A DNA stretch of 64,000 nt from Streptomyces sp. HUAS CB01 (GCF_030406905.1 NZ_CP129137.1:3643001-3707000); one strand, 5' to 3'. Shown: positions 41,202-49,415, counted from the first letter of the stretch. A program made the numbers and translations. The notes: generated by a model not told the origin, from the sequence alone.

Positions 41202-41347
41202 GCGTGAATCAGTCCCCTCGACCGGTGCATGAGGTCTCCCCGGGCCCGGAGGGCCGAGGGGATGCACCGACTCCGTGCATCGTGCCATCACGAGCGGTGC
41301 CCATGCAGGCGGTCTGCACCCGTTCAGCCCCCGATAGGTTGGTCTGT

Positions 41348-41773
41348 ATGCGTGCAGTGGTGCAGAGGGTCGACGGCGCGAGCGTCGTGGTGGCCGGTGA
41401 GACCGTGGGAGAGATCGTCGGCGAGGGACTGTGCGTCCTGGTGGGGGTGACCCACGAGGACACGTCCGAGAAGGCGGCACAGCTCGCCCGCAAACTGTGG
41501 TCGGTGCGGATCCTCGAGGGCGAGAAGTCCTGCTCGGACGTGAACGCCCCCTTGCTGGTGATCTCCCAGTTCACCCTCTACGGGGACGCCCGGAAGGGCC
41601 GCCGCCCCACCTGGAACGCCGCAGCGCCCGGCGAGGTCGCCGAGCCGCTCGTCGACGAGGTGGTGGCGCGGCTGCGTGAGCTGGGGGCGCGGGTGGAGAC
41701 GGGCCGCTTCGGAGCGCAGATGAGGGTCTCGCTCACGAACAACGGCCCGTTCACGGTGCTGCTGGAGGTGTGA
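41348..41773 (+). CDS. dtd: D-aminoacyl-tRNA deacylase
   Basis: Removes D-amino acids (and Gly) wrongly attached to tRNA. The 141-residue product is a complete DTD fold with [27 protein letters not shown], the catalytic [15 protein letters not shown] and the cis-proline pocket [17 protein letters not shown] (41335-41340) sits 7 nt before the ATG without a ribosome binding site, so the mRNA is likely leaderless. Followed by a terminator. The divergent partner is rsiG, with no known functional link. Confidence 0.96.
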   Translation: MRAVVQRVDGASVVVAGETVGEIVGEGLCVLVGVTHEDTSEKAAQLARKLWSVRILEGEKSCSDVNAPLLVISQFTLYGDARKGRRPTWNAAAPGEVAEPLVDEVVARLRELGARVETGRFGAQMRVSLTNNGPFTVLLEV

Positions 41774-41776
41774 GGG

Positions 41777-41807
41777 CCGCGGAGGCCACGGTCCGTGGTC
41801 TCCGCGG
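41777..41807. terminator. Terminator between dtd and ygfZ
   Basis: 15-nt arms (CCGCGGAGGCCACGG and CCGTGGTCTCCGCGG, one G-T pair) immediately after the dtd stop codon; the convergent gene ends at 41867. Confidence 0.75.
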
Positions 41808-41866
41808 ACGCCCGTGCGCCGCGATCCCGGGCCCGCACGGGCCCGGTCCCCGCGCCCGTGCGGCTC

Positions 41867-42847
41867 CTACGGCTCGACCACGACCTCCTGGGCCGCGGCC
41901 GTGTTCCCGGCCAGCAGCGCCGCGTCCACCGGCACGTTCCGCTTCACCAGGGCGAGGGCGATCGGCCCCAGCTCGTGGTGGCGGGCCGAGGTCGTGATGA
42001 AGCCGAGCTGGCGGCCGTCCTCGCCGTCCGCGGCCAGCCGTACCGGCGTGCCGTGCCCCGGCAGGTGCACCTCGCTGCCGTCGAGGTGCAGGAACACCAG
42101 CCGGCGCGGCGGCTTCCCCAGGTTGTGGACGCGCGCCACCGTCTCCTGCCCCCGGTAGCAGCCCTTCTGCAGGTGCACGGCGGGCCCGATCAGCCCGACC
42201 TCGTGCGGGATGGTGCGGTGGTCGGTCTCGAAGCCCAGCCGCGGGCGGTGCGCCTCCACGCGCAGGGCCTCGTACGCCAGGACGCCGATCGCCGGGCCGT
42301 TGGCAGCGGCGTACGACTCCAGCGCGGCACGCGGCAGGAACAGGTCGCGGCCCTGCGGGGTCTCCCGGACGACCACGCCCTCCGGCACCTCCGCGATCGA
42401 GCCGGCGGGCAGATGCACGACCGCGAACTCGTCCGTCCGGTCCGCGACCTCCACCTGGTAGAAGAACTTCATCGACTCCAGGTACGCGAGGAGCGCCTCC
42501 TGGGTCCCCGGTTCGACGTGCGCCCACACGGTCTCGCCGTCGTCCACGAGGTACAGCGCGTGCTCGATGTGGCCGTGCGCGGAGAGGATCAGGGCCTCGG
42601 TGGCCTCACCGGCGGGCAGCTCGCTGACGTGCTGGGTGAGGAGCAGGTGCAGCCAGCCGAGCCGGTCCTTCCCGGAGACGGTGATCACGCCGCGGTGCGA
42701 GAGGTCGACGAGACCCGTGCCGTCGGCGAGGGCACGCTGCTCGCGGAACAGATCGCCGTAGTGGGCGGCGACACCTTCGTCGCGTCCCTCGGCGGGAACG
42801 GCGCCGGGCAGGGACAGCAGAGGGCTGGTCGTTGAATGTCGCTGCAT
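41867..42847 (-). CDS. ygfZ: Folate-binding YgfZ/GcvT-like protein (Fe-S cluster maintenance)
   Basis: A 326-residue paralogue of the glycine-cleavage T protein that helps assembly or repair of Fe-S enzymes with folate. The diagnostic YgfZ motif is present: LQKGCYRGQETVARVHNLGK, with the conserved Cys. N-terminal folate-binding region: GLVDLSHRGVITVSGKDRLGWLHLLLTQ. TAGGCT overlaps the nur stop and lies 7 nt before the ATG, suggesting an independent leaderless transcript as well as possible readthrough from nur. Conserved next to Fur-family genes in actinobacteria. Confidence 0.92.
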   Translation of the reverse strand: MQRHSTTSPLLSLPGAVPAEGRDEGVAAHYGDLFREQRALADGTGLVDLSHRGVITVSGKDRLGWLHLLLTQHVSELPAGEATEALILSAHGHIEHALYLVDDGETVWAHVEPGTQEALLAYLESMKFFYQVEVADRTDEFAVVHLPAGSIAEVPEGVVVRETPQGRDLFLPRAALESYAAANGPAIGVLAYEALRVEAHRPRLGFETDHRTIPHEVGLIGPAVHLQKGCYRGQETVARVHNLGKPPRRLVFLHLDGSEVHLPGHGTPVRLAADGEDGRQLGFITTSARHHELGPIALALVKRNVPVDAALLAGNTAAAQEVVVEP

Positions 42848-42857
42848 GGACCCAAGC

Positions 42858-43295
42858 CTACGTCTGGCCGCCGGCGGCCTTCCCCGCGCACTTCCGGCAC
42901 TGGCCGAAGATCGCGAAGTGCTTCATGTCGGTGGTGAAGCCGAACTTCTCGCGGAGCTCGGCGGTGAAACCGGCGGCCACGTCGACGTCCGCCTCGATCA
43001 CGTCCGCGCAGTCGCGGCAGACCAGATGGAGGTGGTGGTGCCGGTCGGCCAGGTGGTAGGTGGGGGCGCCGTGCCCGAGATGGGCGTGCGAGACCAGGCC
43101 CAGCTCCTCCAGCAGCTCCAGGGTCCGGTAGACCGTCGAGATGTTCACCCCGGACGCGGTCCTGCGCACCTCGACGAGGATGTCGTCGGGCGTCGCGTGC
43201 TCCAGCGTGTCGACGGCTTCGAGGACGAGCTGGCGCTGCGGGGTCAGCCGGTAACCGCGCTGCCGCAGATCGCTCTTCCAGTCGGTGCTCACCAC
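42858..43295 (-). CDS. nur: Nickel-responsive Fur-family regulator Nur
   Basis: Represses nickel uptake genes and sodF and indirectly allows sodN when nickel is present. The 145-residue product keeps all ligands reported for S. coelicolor Nur: nickel site His70, His72 and His126, and the second metal site His33, His86, His88 and His90, in HATPDD, SHAHLGHG, RHHHLHLVCRDC and DMKHFAIFGQC. These numbers are exact when counting from the GTG at 43295 (VVSTDWKSDLRQRG), which supports that start. TACACT lies 6 nt before it with no ribosome binding site (leaderless). C-terminal CRKC may form an additional site. Confidence 0.92.
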   Translation of the reverse strand: MVSTDWKSDLRQRGYRLTPQRQLVLEAVDTLEHATPDDILVEVRRTASGVNISTVYRTLELLEELGLVSHAHLGHGAPTYHLADRHHHLHLVCRDCADVIEADVDVAAGFTAELREKFGFTTDMKHFAIFGQCRKCAGKAAGGQT

Positions 43296-43419
43296 GCGTC
43301 CAGTGTAGGCAGCGCCGGGCGGGGGTGCGGAGGGACCGCGATCCGTCCGCACCCCCGGTCTCACCGGGGCCGCGGGTCGGGCGGGGAGCGCCACGCACGC
43401 CGCGGGTCACGCGGGAGGG

Positions 43420-43992
43420 TCACTTGAAGAAGGCGATGCCGTCGTCCGGCAGGTCACCGAGGTCCTTGGCCCACGCCTCGACCTGCTCGGGAGTGACGAC
43501 CTTCTTCAGGTGCGCCGACATGTAGGGGCGCAGCGGCACGTCGGGGGTGGACTTCTCGCCGACCCACATCAGGTCGCCCTTGACGTAGCCGTAGAGCCGC
43601 TTGCCGCCGGAGTACGGCGGGGAGGCGGCGGTGCGCGCGACCGCGTCCGTGGCCAGGTCGATCTGCGGCTTCTTGTCCGCGAGGTCGCCGTACCAGATCT
43701 CCACGACCCCCTGGTCGCGGATCATGACGACCTCGACCTTCCGGTCCTTGTCGATCCTCCAGTAGCCGGACTCGCTCTCCAGGGGGCGGACCTTCCTGCC
43801 CTCGGAGTCCAGCACCCAGCTGTGCGAGACGTACTCGATGAAGTCCCGGCCGTCGTGGCTGAAGGCCACGGACTGGCCGAAGTTGCACTTCTCCGAGCCG
43901 GGGAAGTCGGACACCCCCGCGCCTTCCCAGGTGCCGAGGAGAAACGCGAGCGGCACGAGGTCGGGGTTGAGGTCGGACGGGATCTCGATCAT
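43420..43992 (-). CDS. FABP/nitrobindin-like heme-binding protein
   Basis: A 190-residue beta-barrel of the DUF1794/THAP4-like nitrobindin family. Signatures are LAFLLGTWEGAGVSDFPGSE (GTWxGxG near the N-terminus), YVSHSWVLDSEGRKVRPLESESGYWRI, and MWVGEKSTPDVPLRPYMSAHLKKV. Nitrobindins bind ferric heme and detoxify peroxynitrite; the proximal heme ligand His is expected in the MSAHLKK segment near the C-terminus. Upstream on the same strand is a 32-residue membrane peptide gene, 31 nt away, likely cotranscribed. Confidence 0.88.
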   Translation of the reverse strand: MIEIPSDLNPDLVPLAFLLGTWEGAGVSDFPGSEKCNFGQSVAFSHDGRDFIEYVSHSWVLDSEGRKVRPLESESGYWRIDKDRKVEVVMIRDQGVVEIWYGDLADKKPQIDLATDAVARTAASPPYSGGKRLYGYVKGDLMWVGEKSTPDVPLRPYMSAHLKKVVTPEQVEAWAKDLGDLPDDGIAFFK

Positions 43993-44023
43993 GGCTGGCT
44001 CTGTCGGTCAGTGGGATACGGAA

Positions 44024-44122
44024 CTAGCGCTGGCCCTGGTACAGCTTCTTCACGGCCAGGCCGGTGAAGGCGAGCACGCCCACACACACCAGGACCAGCA
44101 GAAGTTCGAAGAAAACAATCAC
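44024..44122 (-). CDS. 32-residue single-pass membrane peptide
   Basis: Tiny gene with a GGAG ribosome binding site 7 nt before the GTG start. The peptide is almost one membrane helix, VIVFFELLLVLVCVGVLAFTG, followed by LAVKKLYQGQR, giving a positive C-terminal end that should stay in the cytoplasm. It lies 31 nt upstream of the nitrobindin-like gene. Too short for most gene callers, but codon use (strong third-position G/C) and the ribosome binding site support it. Function unknown. Confidence 0.65.
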   Translation of the reverse strand: MIVFFELLLVLVCVGVLAFTGLAVKKLYQGQR

Positions 44123-44246
44123 GGGTGCTCCTCGGGTGAGCGCGAACGCAGATCGGGCCGCACCCCAGCTTAGTGGGCGGGGGCGCGGCCCTCTCCGCGA
44201 GGTCCTCTGCCGGGTCCTCTGCCAGGTCGGCCCGGCAGCGGACGGG

Positions 44247-45149
44247 TCAGCCGAGCAGCTGGTTCTGGAGGACGAGGGTCTGGTGGAAGGGGACGGACAG
44301 GGCCTCGCCCTTCCGGGTGTGGATGATCAGCGCGACCGTGTCCCCGGCGACGACATAGGCCTGGCGGGTGTGCTCGGGCCCGACCGGCTTCGCCTCGGTG
44401 TAGACGGACACCGCGGACCGGCCGTCCGCCGGCGTCTCGGTCTCCCACCCCTCGTCGATCCCGACCTCGCCCGGCGCGGACCGCAGCAGTACGTCCGGGG
44501 AGAGCCCGGCCCCGATCTCCGTGCCGGTGAACTCCTCCGCCATGTCCTCCGAGTTGAACCGGAGGAGGTAGACACGGGCGGTGGTGCCGTCGGGCATCGT
44601 CCAGCCGCGGGCCGCGATGTGCCGCACCGCGTAGTCCTCGAGGGCCTGCCGGAGGTCGGCCCGGTTGTCCTCGACGTACTCGGACACGTACTGGTCGGCG
44701 CTCACCCAGCCACCGGTCAGCTTCTTGTCCGGCGTGGCGCCGGACGGCGCGGGGAGCAGCAGCTTCCGCAGGTCGGCGTGGTGGATCCGGTGCCGGTTGC
44801 CGTCGGTGAAGGGGCGCTGACTGCCCGCGGGGAGCGCGGGCAGCGAGAGGCGCGGGTAGGACCAGCGGCCGTCGCTCTCGGTGGCGAGCCCGGGGACGTC
44901 GGAGCGTTCCATGGAGCTGATCCCGTACGCCGTGCCCGCGCCGAGTCCGCCGCACACGAGCACGGCGGCGGTCCAGCGCGCGAGGGCACGGAAGACACGA
45001 CGGTCGCGCGGGGGAGTGTCCGCGGTGTGTTCGGGCCCTCCACCAGCGGTGGCCGGTGCGGAAGGGACCTGACCGGACGTGGCCGGCACGGCCCGTGCGG
45101 CGTCCGCCGGCTCGGCGGCCGGCTCGGCGCGCTGCGTCTGCTCGGTCAT
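44247..45149 (-). CDS. Membrane-anchored extracytoplasmic protein, operon gene 3
   Basis: A 300-residue protein: disordered cytosolic N-terminus (~60 residues, Ala/Pro/Thr-rich), one membrane helix (WTAAVLVCGGLGAGTAYGI) and an outer domain with DLRKLLLPAPSGATPDKKL, DYAVRHIAARGWTMPDG, ARVYLLRFNSEDMAEEFTG and AYVVAGDTVALIIHTRKG. The LLLP-x-P-x-G block also occurs in the two upstream genes, so the three are paralogous. Its ATG overlaps the previous stop (ATGA). Family not named; function unknown. Confidence 0.75.
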   Translation of the reverse strand: MTEQTQRAEPAAEPADAARAVPATSGQVPSAPATAGGGPEHTADTPPRDRRVFRALARWTAAVLVCGGLGAGTAYGISSMERSDVPGLATESDGRWSYPRLSLPALPAGSQRPFTDGNRHRIHHADLRKLLLPAPSGATPDKKLTGGWVSADQYVSEYVEDNRADLRQALEDYAVRHIAARGWTMPDGTTARVYLLRFNSEDMAEEFTGTEIGAGLSPDVLLRSAPGEVGIDEGWETETPADGRSAVSVYTEAKPVGPEHTRQAYVVAGDTVALIIHTRKGEALSVPFHQTLVLQNQLLG

Positions 45150-45922
45150 ACGTACTCCCCCGGCGAGGCGATGTGATCCAGCTGTTCCTGCACGAGATCG
45201 GCGACGGCCCCCTTGTCCAGGGGCGCCACGCCGTCCGCCCAGACACTGACGAGCAGCTCGGAGTCGTAGGCGAAGCACCGCATCGCGTCCAGCCGCCCGC
45301 CCTCCTCCTCGGCGCTGTCGAGGCCCGCCCGGGGGCCGGCGAAGCAGCTCGCGTTCGTGTGGCCCTTGATCTTCGGCCCCTTCGGAAGGCCGAACATCTT
45401 GCCCAGCCCGGTCTGGCGCTCGTACGCCTCCCGCACCCGGGCCTGGTTCTTCATCCTGACGATCTGCACCGTGACGACGACGTCGTCCTCGTACACCCCG
45501 CCCCGCTCGGCGAACTCCGTCGCGTACGAGCGCACGGCGATGCCCTTGAGCCCCAGCCTGTTCACGTGCTTCTCGTCGTCCCGTCGCTCCGCGCCTGACA
45601 GGCGGCGGCCCCACTCCTTCATCAGGGCGGTCGCCTGCTTGGCGCTGAGTTCGGCGTCGTTGCCGAACTCAGCGACGTCGGGGCCGAGCCGGTAGCCGTC
45701 CGGTACCGGCAGCAGCAGCTTGCCCAGCGGGGTGGAGGCGCGTCCGCGCCAGGCCTCGGCGGCCGGGTCGGCTGCGGGCTCCTTCGAGGGCTGGGCCCAG
45801 ACGGTGGTGGGGACGGTGCGGTCCGCGCCGCCGACGGTGACGGCCGTGTACGCGGCAGCGCCGCCCACCGAGCCCAGGACGAGCACAGCCGGGAGCACGA
45901 CCCCGGTCAGTACGGATCTCAA
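45146..45922 (-). CDS. Secreted/membrane-anchored protein, operon gene 2
   Basis: A 258-residue protein with an N-terminal hydrophobic signal or anchor (VLTGVVLPAVLVLGSVGGAAAY) and an outer domain containing LGKLLLPVPDGYRLGPD, KGIAVRSYATEFAERGG, VTVQIVRMKNQARVREAYER, and two Cys (NASCFAGP and AMRCFAYD) that could pair. It starts with TTG in a TTGA overlap with the upstream stop, and ends in ATGA overlap with the next gene. Related in layout to its neighbours through the LLLPVPDG block. Function unknown. Confidence 0.72.
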   Translation of the reverse strand: MRSVLTGVVLPAVLVLGSVGGAAAYTAVTVGGADRTVPTTVWAQPSKEPAADPAAEAWRGRASTPLGKLLLPVPDGYRLGPDVAEFGNDAELSAKQATALMKEWGRRLSGAERRDDEKHVNRLGLKGIAVRSYATEFAERGGVYEDDVVVTVQIVRMKNQARVREAYERQTGLGKMFGLPKGPKIKGHTNASCFAGPRAGLDSAEEEGGRLDAMRCFAYDSELLVSVWADGVAPLDKGAVADLVQEQLDHIASPGEYV

Positions 45923-47013
45923 GACAGACGCTCCAGCTGTCGCTCGGCGAGCGAGCGGATCTCGTTCTTGCCGATCCGCTCGCTGTCGTGGATGTTGATG
46001 TCGACCATGACGTCCCCGCGCTGGAAGACGGCCCGGGCCCGGTAGGGCAGGACCCCGGTCCCTTGCTTGGCGGGGTAGAGGTAGTAGCGGCCGTTGCCGC
46101 TGCCGCCGAGGGCGTCACCGTCGTTCCCCGCGTGGTCCTCGCGCGGTACGTACGACTGCTGCTCCCGGGCGTGGTCCATGGCCGCCTGGCCGGACCGGAA
46201 CTGGACGAGGCTGATGCTCACGTTCCGGTGCGCGCCCTGCCTCCAGCCCGCGACCGCGATCCGGCGCAGGTCCTTTTCCGTGAAGTTCGTGAAGGCATTG
46301 CCGGGTCGCTCGAAGTCCCGCGCGTACGACGCGCTGTCCGACCAGCCGTCCACCGCCCCCCACGCGGGGAACGAGCGGGCGCCCTTCGGCTGTGGCACCA
46401 GCAGCTTGCGCAGATCGCCGTCCGTCTTCACCCTGCGGTCCTCGGCGGCGCTGAGCGGTTCCGGGGCGCGGTCAGCGGGCAGCGGCTTCGCCGGGTACGC
46501 GAGGCCCGGCTGGTTGAGCGGGGGCAGCGGCGTCGGCGGCCGGTCGGCCTGCACCTTGTACCCGACGGCCGTGCCCGCGCTGATGCCGATCACCGCGGCG
46601 ACGGCGAGGAGCACCGCGGTTCGGCCGCGGCGCCGCGGGGAGGGACCCGGCGGGTCGGGTACGTCGCGGGACGGCCCGGCGATCGCGGGCACGGTCGCGG
46701 GTGCCTCCCCGCACCGGAGACCGTCCCCGGGCACGGGCGCTTCCCCGGGCGCGGGCGCTTCCCCGGGCTGGGACGCGGGACCGGGCACGGGCACGTCCGC
46801 GGACGCCTGAACGGGCGCGGGCACCTCCGCCGGGGCGGGCGTCGCCTCCTGCGCGGAGGCCGGTGCGCCGTCCCCGGCGGGCCGGTGCGCGCCTTGCGCG
46901 TCAGGTGCGTCGAGCGCGTGCCCGTTCGCTCCGGCCGACTCCGGGCCGTCCCGCGGCCCTTCCGCTTCCGCCTCCGACGCGGCCGGCTCCGGCTGTGTTC
47001 TCTGCGATTCCAA
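45919..47013 (-). CDS. Membrane-anchored protein with long Pro/Ala-rich N-terminus, operon gene 1
   Basis: A 364-residue protein: ~125 residues of low-complexity cytosolic sequence (PAPGEAPVPGDG and similar), a membrane helix (TAVLLAVAAVIGISAGTAVGY) and an outer domain with DLRKLLVPQPKGARSFP, DLRRIAVAGWRQGAHRNVSI, LVQFRSGQAAMDHAREQQSY and AVFQRGDVMVDINIHDSE. The start is TTG at 47013, supported by GGAGGG 7 nt upstream; no ATG or GTG is in frame with as good a site. It heads a three-gene operon with successive 4-nt overlaps. Function unknown. Confidence 0.72.
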   Translation of the reverse strand: MESQRTQPEPAASEAEAEGPRDGPESAGANGHALDAPDAQGAHRPAGDGAPASAQEATPAPAEVPAPVQASADVPVPGPASQPGEAPAPGEAPVPGDGLRCGEAPATVPAIAGPSRDVPDPPGPSPRRRGRTAVLLAVAAVIGISAGTAVGYKVQADRPPTPLPPLNQPGLAYPAKPLPADRAPEPLSAAEDRRVKTDGDLRKLLVPQPKGARSFPAWGAVDGWSDSASYARDFERPGNAFTNFTEKDLRRIAVAGWRQGAHRNVSISLVQFRSGQAAMDHAREQQSYVPREDHAGNDGDALGGSGNGRYYLYPAKQGTGVLPYRARAVFQRGDVMVDINIHDSERIGKNEIRSLAERQLERLS

Positions 47014-47122
47014 AGGGGTCCCTCCACGAGACCTGTGGGCGCAGATTCCGTTCGACTGCGCTCACACAACTGACCCGCGCCCCCGATCACGGGTTGTGGC
47101 CGCGCCGATTACAGTTCGGCAT

Positions 47123-47485
47123 ATGGCGAAGAAGCTCGTGATCAAAGTGACCGCCGGGGCGGACGCCCCCGAACGCTGCTCGCAGGCCTTCACGGTCGCC
47201 GCCGTCGCCGTGGCCAGCGGTGTGGAGGTCTCGCTCTGGCTGACGGGCGAGTCCTCGTGGTTCGCCCTGCCGGGCCGGGCGGCGGAGTTCGAGCTCCCGC
47301 ACGCGGCACCGCTGCCGGATCTGATCGAGTCGGTCCTGGCGGCGGGGCGGATCACCCTCTGCACGCAGTGCGCGGCCCGGCGCGAGATCACGGAGAAGGA
47401 CGTGATCGAGGGCGTACGGATCGCGGGCGCTCAGGTGTTCGTCAGCGAGGCCATGGCCGACGGTACTCAGGCGCTCGTGTACTAG
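47123..47485 (+). CDS. DsrE/DsrF-like protein
   Basis: A 120-residue protein of the DsrE-like sulfur-relay fold: KKLVIKVTAGADAPERCSQAFTVAAVAVASGVEVSLWLTGE, LPDLIESVLAAGRITLCTQCAARREI and GVRIAGAQVFVSEAMADG. CTQC carries the Cys that in DsrE/TusD relatives can carry a persulfide. TACAGT (47110-47115) is 7 nt before the ATG with no ribosome binding site, so leaderless translation is likely. It is near the sulfurtransferase genes 1 kb to the right, which may be functional context. Confidence 0.85.
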   Translation: MAKKLVIKVTAGADAPERCSQAFTVAAVAVASGVEVSLWLTGESSWFALPGRAAEFELPHAAPLPDLIESVLAAGRITLCTQCAARREITEKDVIEGVRIAGAQVFVSEAMADGTQALVY

Positions 47486-47584
47486 GCCGAGTTGCCACGG
47501 GCGGCGCGCCGAGTTCGCGAGTCCCTCCTCCACGAGGGCGCCCGGACCCCGGCCACGGGGCGCCCCCGGGCTCCTCGACCCGCG

Positions 47585-47860
47585 TCACGGGCGTGGGCCC
47601 GAGCCCGGCTTCCGTTTGCCGTCCAGCTCGTCCCACCACTCGTCGGACTGCGGGTCCCCGGACGGGTCGTCCCACCAGCGGTCCTCGGGACCGCGCCGGT
47701 TCGCCACCACCGCGGCGAGCGGCGGGATCACCATGGCGACGACGCACATGCCGACGGCGACCGGTACCGACCAGAGGCGCACGAAGGCCCAGGCGGAGAC
47801 GAAGAGGACGAGGCATCCGCCCATGAGCAGGAAGTAGGCGTGACGGCGCCGCGCGTACAT
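47585..47860 (-). CDS. DUF3099 family membrane protein
   Basis: A 91-residue small membrane protein with two helices (HAYFLLMGGCLVLFVSAWAF and VPVAVGMCVVAMVIPPLAAVVAN) and a Trp/Asp-rich soluble tail (RWWDDPSGDPQSDEWWDEL). DUF3099 proteins are found throughout Streptomyces, function unknown. ATG at 47860; TACGCT lies 6 nt upstream and GGAGG overlaps the same interval. Confidence 0.82.
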   Translation of the reverse strand: MYARRRHAYFLLMGGCLVLFVSAWAFVRLWSVPVAVGMCVVAMVIPPLAAVVANRRGPEDRWWDDPSGDPQSDEWWDELDGKRKPGSGPRP

Positions 47861-47971
47861 GCCTCCAGCGTAGGACGCGCCGCGCACGACGGCACGAAGG
47901 GCCGCACCCACGTCCAGGAAAGCGTCCAACCCCCTGGGGTGCGGCCCTTCGGCCGGTTCGGTCCGCTGCCG

Positions 47972-48259
47972 TCAGACGGCGATGGCCACCTCGGAGAGAC
48001 CACCCGTCTGCGCGACGACCGTACGGTCCGCGGTGGCGCCCGGAACGAGGGCGCGCACGGTCCACGTCCCCTCGGCCGCGTAGAAGCGGAACTGTCCGGT
48101 CGCCGAGGTCGGGACCTCGGCGGTGAACTCGCCGGTCGAGTCCAGCAGGCGCACGTAGCCGGTGACCGGCTCGCCGTCGCGGGTCACCTGACCCTGGATG
48201 GTGGTCTCACCGGGCTTGATCGTCGAGGCGTCGGGGCCGCCGGCCTTCGCTCCACACAT
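47972..48259 (-). CDS. DUF1416 family protein linked to sulfurtransferase
   Basis: A 95-residue beta-sandwich protein: MCGAKAGGPDASTIKPGETT, IQGQVTRDGEPVTGYVRLLD, FTAEVPTSATGQFRFYAAEGTWTVRALVPG. DUF1416 genes are found directly downstream of thiosulfate sulfurtransferase in actinobacteria, as here (41-nt gap), so a role in the sulfur-transfer system is likely. Ribosome binding site AAGGA 9 nt before the ATG. The N-terminal MCG may matter because the Cys is conserved. Confidence 0.88.
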   Translation of the reverse strand: MCGAKAGGPDASTIKPGETTIQGQVTRDGEPVTGYVRLLDSTGEFTAEVPTSATGQFRFYAAEGTWTVRALVPGATADRTVVAQTGGLSEVAIAV

Positions 48260-48300
48260 ACTTTCTGTCCTTACGGTCGAGGGGTCCGGAGGTCCGGGGC

Positions 48301-49146
48301 TTACTTGTTCGCGCCGAGCTCGATCGGCACGCCGACGAGGGAGCCGTACTCGGTCCACGAGCCGTCGTAGTTCTTGACGTTGCCGACACCGAGCAGCTCG
48401 TGCAGGACGAACCAGGTCAGCGCGGAACGCTCACCGATGCGGCAGTAGGCGATGGTGTCCTTCGCCAGGTCGACCTGCTCCTCCTCGTAGAGGGCCTTGA
48501 GCTCCTCGTCCGACTTGAAGGTGCCGTCGTCGTTGGCGTTCTTCGACCACGGGATGTTGCGGGCGCTCGGCACGTGGCCGGGGCGCTGCGACTGCTCCTG
48601 CGGCAGGTGGGCCGGGGCCAGCAGCTTGCCGCTGAACTCGTCGGGCGAACGGACGTCGACCAGGTTCTGGGCGCCGATGGCGGCGACGACGTCGTCGCGG
48701 AAGGCGCGGATCGACGTGTCCTGGGCCTTGGCCCGGTACTCGGTGGCCGGGCGCTGCGGGACCTCGGAGCCGTCGACGAGGTCGCGGGAGTCGAGCTCCC
48801 ACTTCTTGCGGCCGCCGTCGAGGAGCTTCACGTCCTCGTGGCCGTAGAGCTTGAAGTACCAGTACGCGTAGGAGGCGAACCAGTTGTTGTTGCCGCCGTA
48901 GAGGACGACCGTGTCGTCGTTGGCGATCCCCTTCTCCGACAGCAGCTTCTCGAAGCCGGCCTGGTCCACGAAGTCACGGCGGACCGGGTCCTGGAGGTCC
49001 TTCTGCCAGTCGATCCGGACGGCGTTCTTGATGTGGTTCTTGTCGTAGGCCGAGGTGTCCTCGTCGACCTCGACGACCACGACCTTCGGGTCGTCCAGGC
49101 GGGCCTCGACCCAGTCGGCGTCTACCAGGACGTCGCTGCGGCTCAT
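48301..49146 (-). CDS. Thiosulfate/3-mercaptopyruvate sulfurtransferase (rhodanese)
   Basis: A 281-residue tandem rhodanese protein (CysA2/SseA type) that transfers sulfane sulfur to thiophilic acceptors. First, inactive domain: VLVDADWVEARLDDPKVVVVEVDED and TVVLYGGNNNWFASYAYWYFKLYGH. Second, active domain: LVDVRSPDEFSGK and the catalytic loop AYCRIGERS with Cys235. Ribosome binding site GGAGGAGAACAGC before the ATG. Upstream is a 26-residue leader peptide gene with its own promoter, so expression probably responds to cysteine or sulfur supply. DUF1416 follows in the operon. Confidence 0.95.
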   Translation of the reverse strand: MSRSDVLVDADWVEARLDDPKVVVVEVDEDTSAYDKNHIKNAVRIDWQKDLQDPVRRDFVDQAGFEKLLSEKGIANDDTVVLYGGNNNWFASYAYWYFKLYGHEDVKLLDGGRKKWELDSRDLVDGSEVPQRPATEYRAKAQDTSIRAFRDDVVAAIGAQNLVDVRSPDEFSGKLLAPAHLPQEQSQRPGHVPSARNIPWSKNANDDGTFKSDEELKALYEEEQVDLAKDTIAYCRIGERSALTWFVLHELLGVGNVKNYDGSWTEYGSLVGVPIELGANK

Positions 49147-49297
49147 GCTGTTCTCCTCCGGGGCAGTGTGCGGCGGGTGGTGCGCTGGGGTGTCGCGCGG
49201 GGATGTGCGGGTACGCCGCAAGGGCGTCAGGCACAGGGTCGGCCCTGATCCGTGGCAGGTCAGAAGGCCCGGGGAATACGGAAGTCGACGCTTCCGC

Positions 49298-49378
49298 TCA
49301 GATGGCGCGACAGAGCATGGCGGCGACACGGCACAGGTCGACTGCCCGCCGCTTCGTGAGATCCGCCTGTCGCTTCAT
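49298..49378 (-). CDS. 26-residue leader peptide upstream of sulfurtransferase
   Basis: Encodes MKRQADLTKRRAVDLCRVAA followed by MLCRAI. Near-identical 'putative leader peptides' of this form occur upstream of sulfur genes across Streptomyces. The two Cys (LCR, LCR) near the C-terminus would make translation sensitive to charged tRNA-Cys, as in cysteine attenuation described in mycobacteria. The ATG is 7 nt after TACGAT, so the peptide is translated from a leaderless mRNA. The 150 nt between its stop and the sulfurtransferase start is the control region. Confidence 0.85.
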   Translation of the reverse strand: MKRQADLTKRRAVDLCRVAAMLCRAI

Positions 49379-49385
49379 GGGTCCG

Positions 49386-49415
49386 ATCGTAGGGACGACT
49401 CGGCTGCCATGTCAC
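49386..49415 (-). promoter_or_regulatory. Promoter of the leader peptide/sulfurtransferase operon
   Basis: GTGACA (49415-49410), 18 nt, TACGAT (49391-49386) on the minus strand, with the leader peptide ATG 7 nt after the -10. Five of six -35 bases match consensus. Confidence 0.75.
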
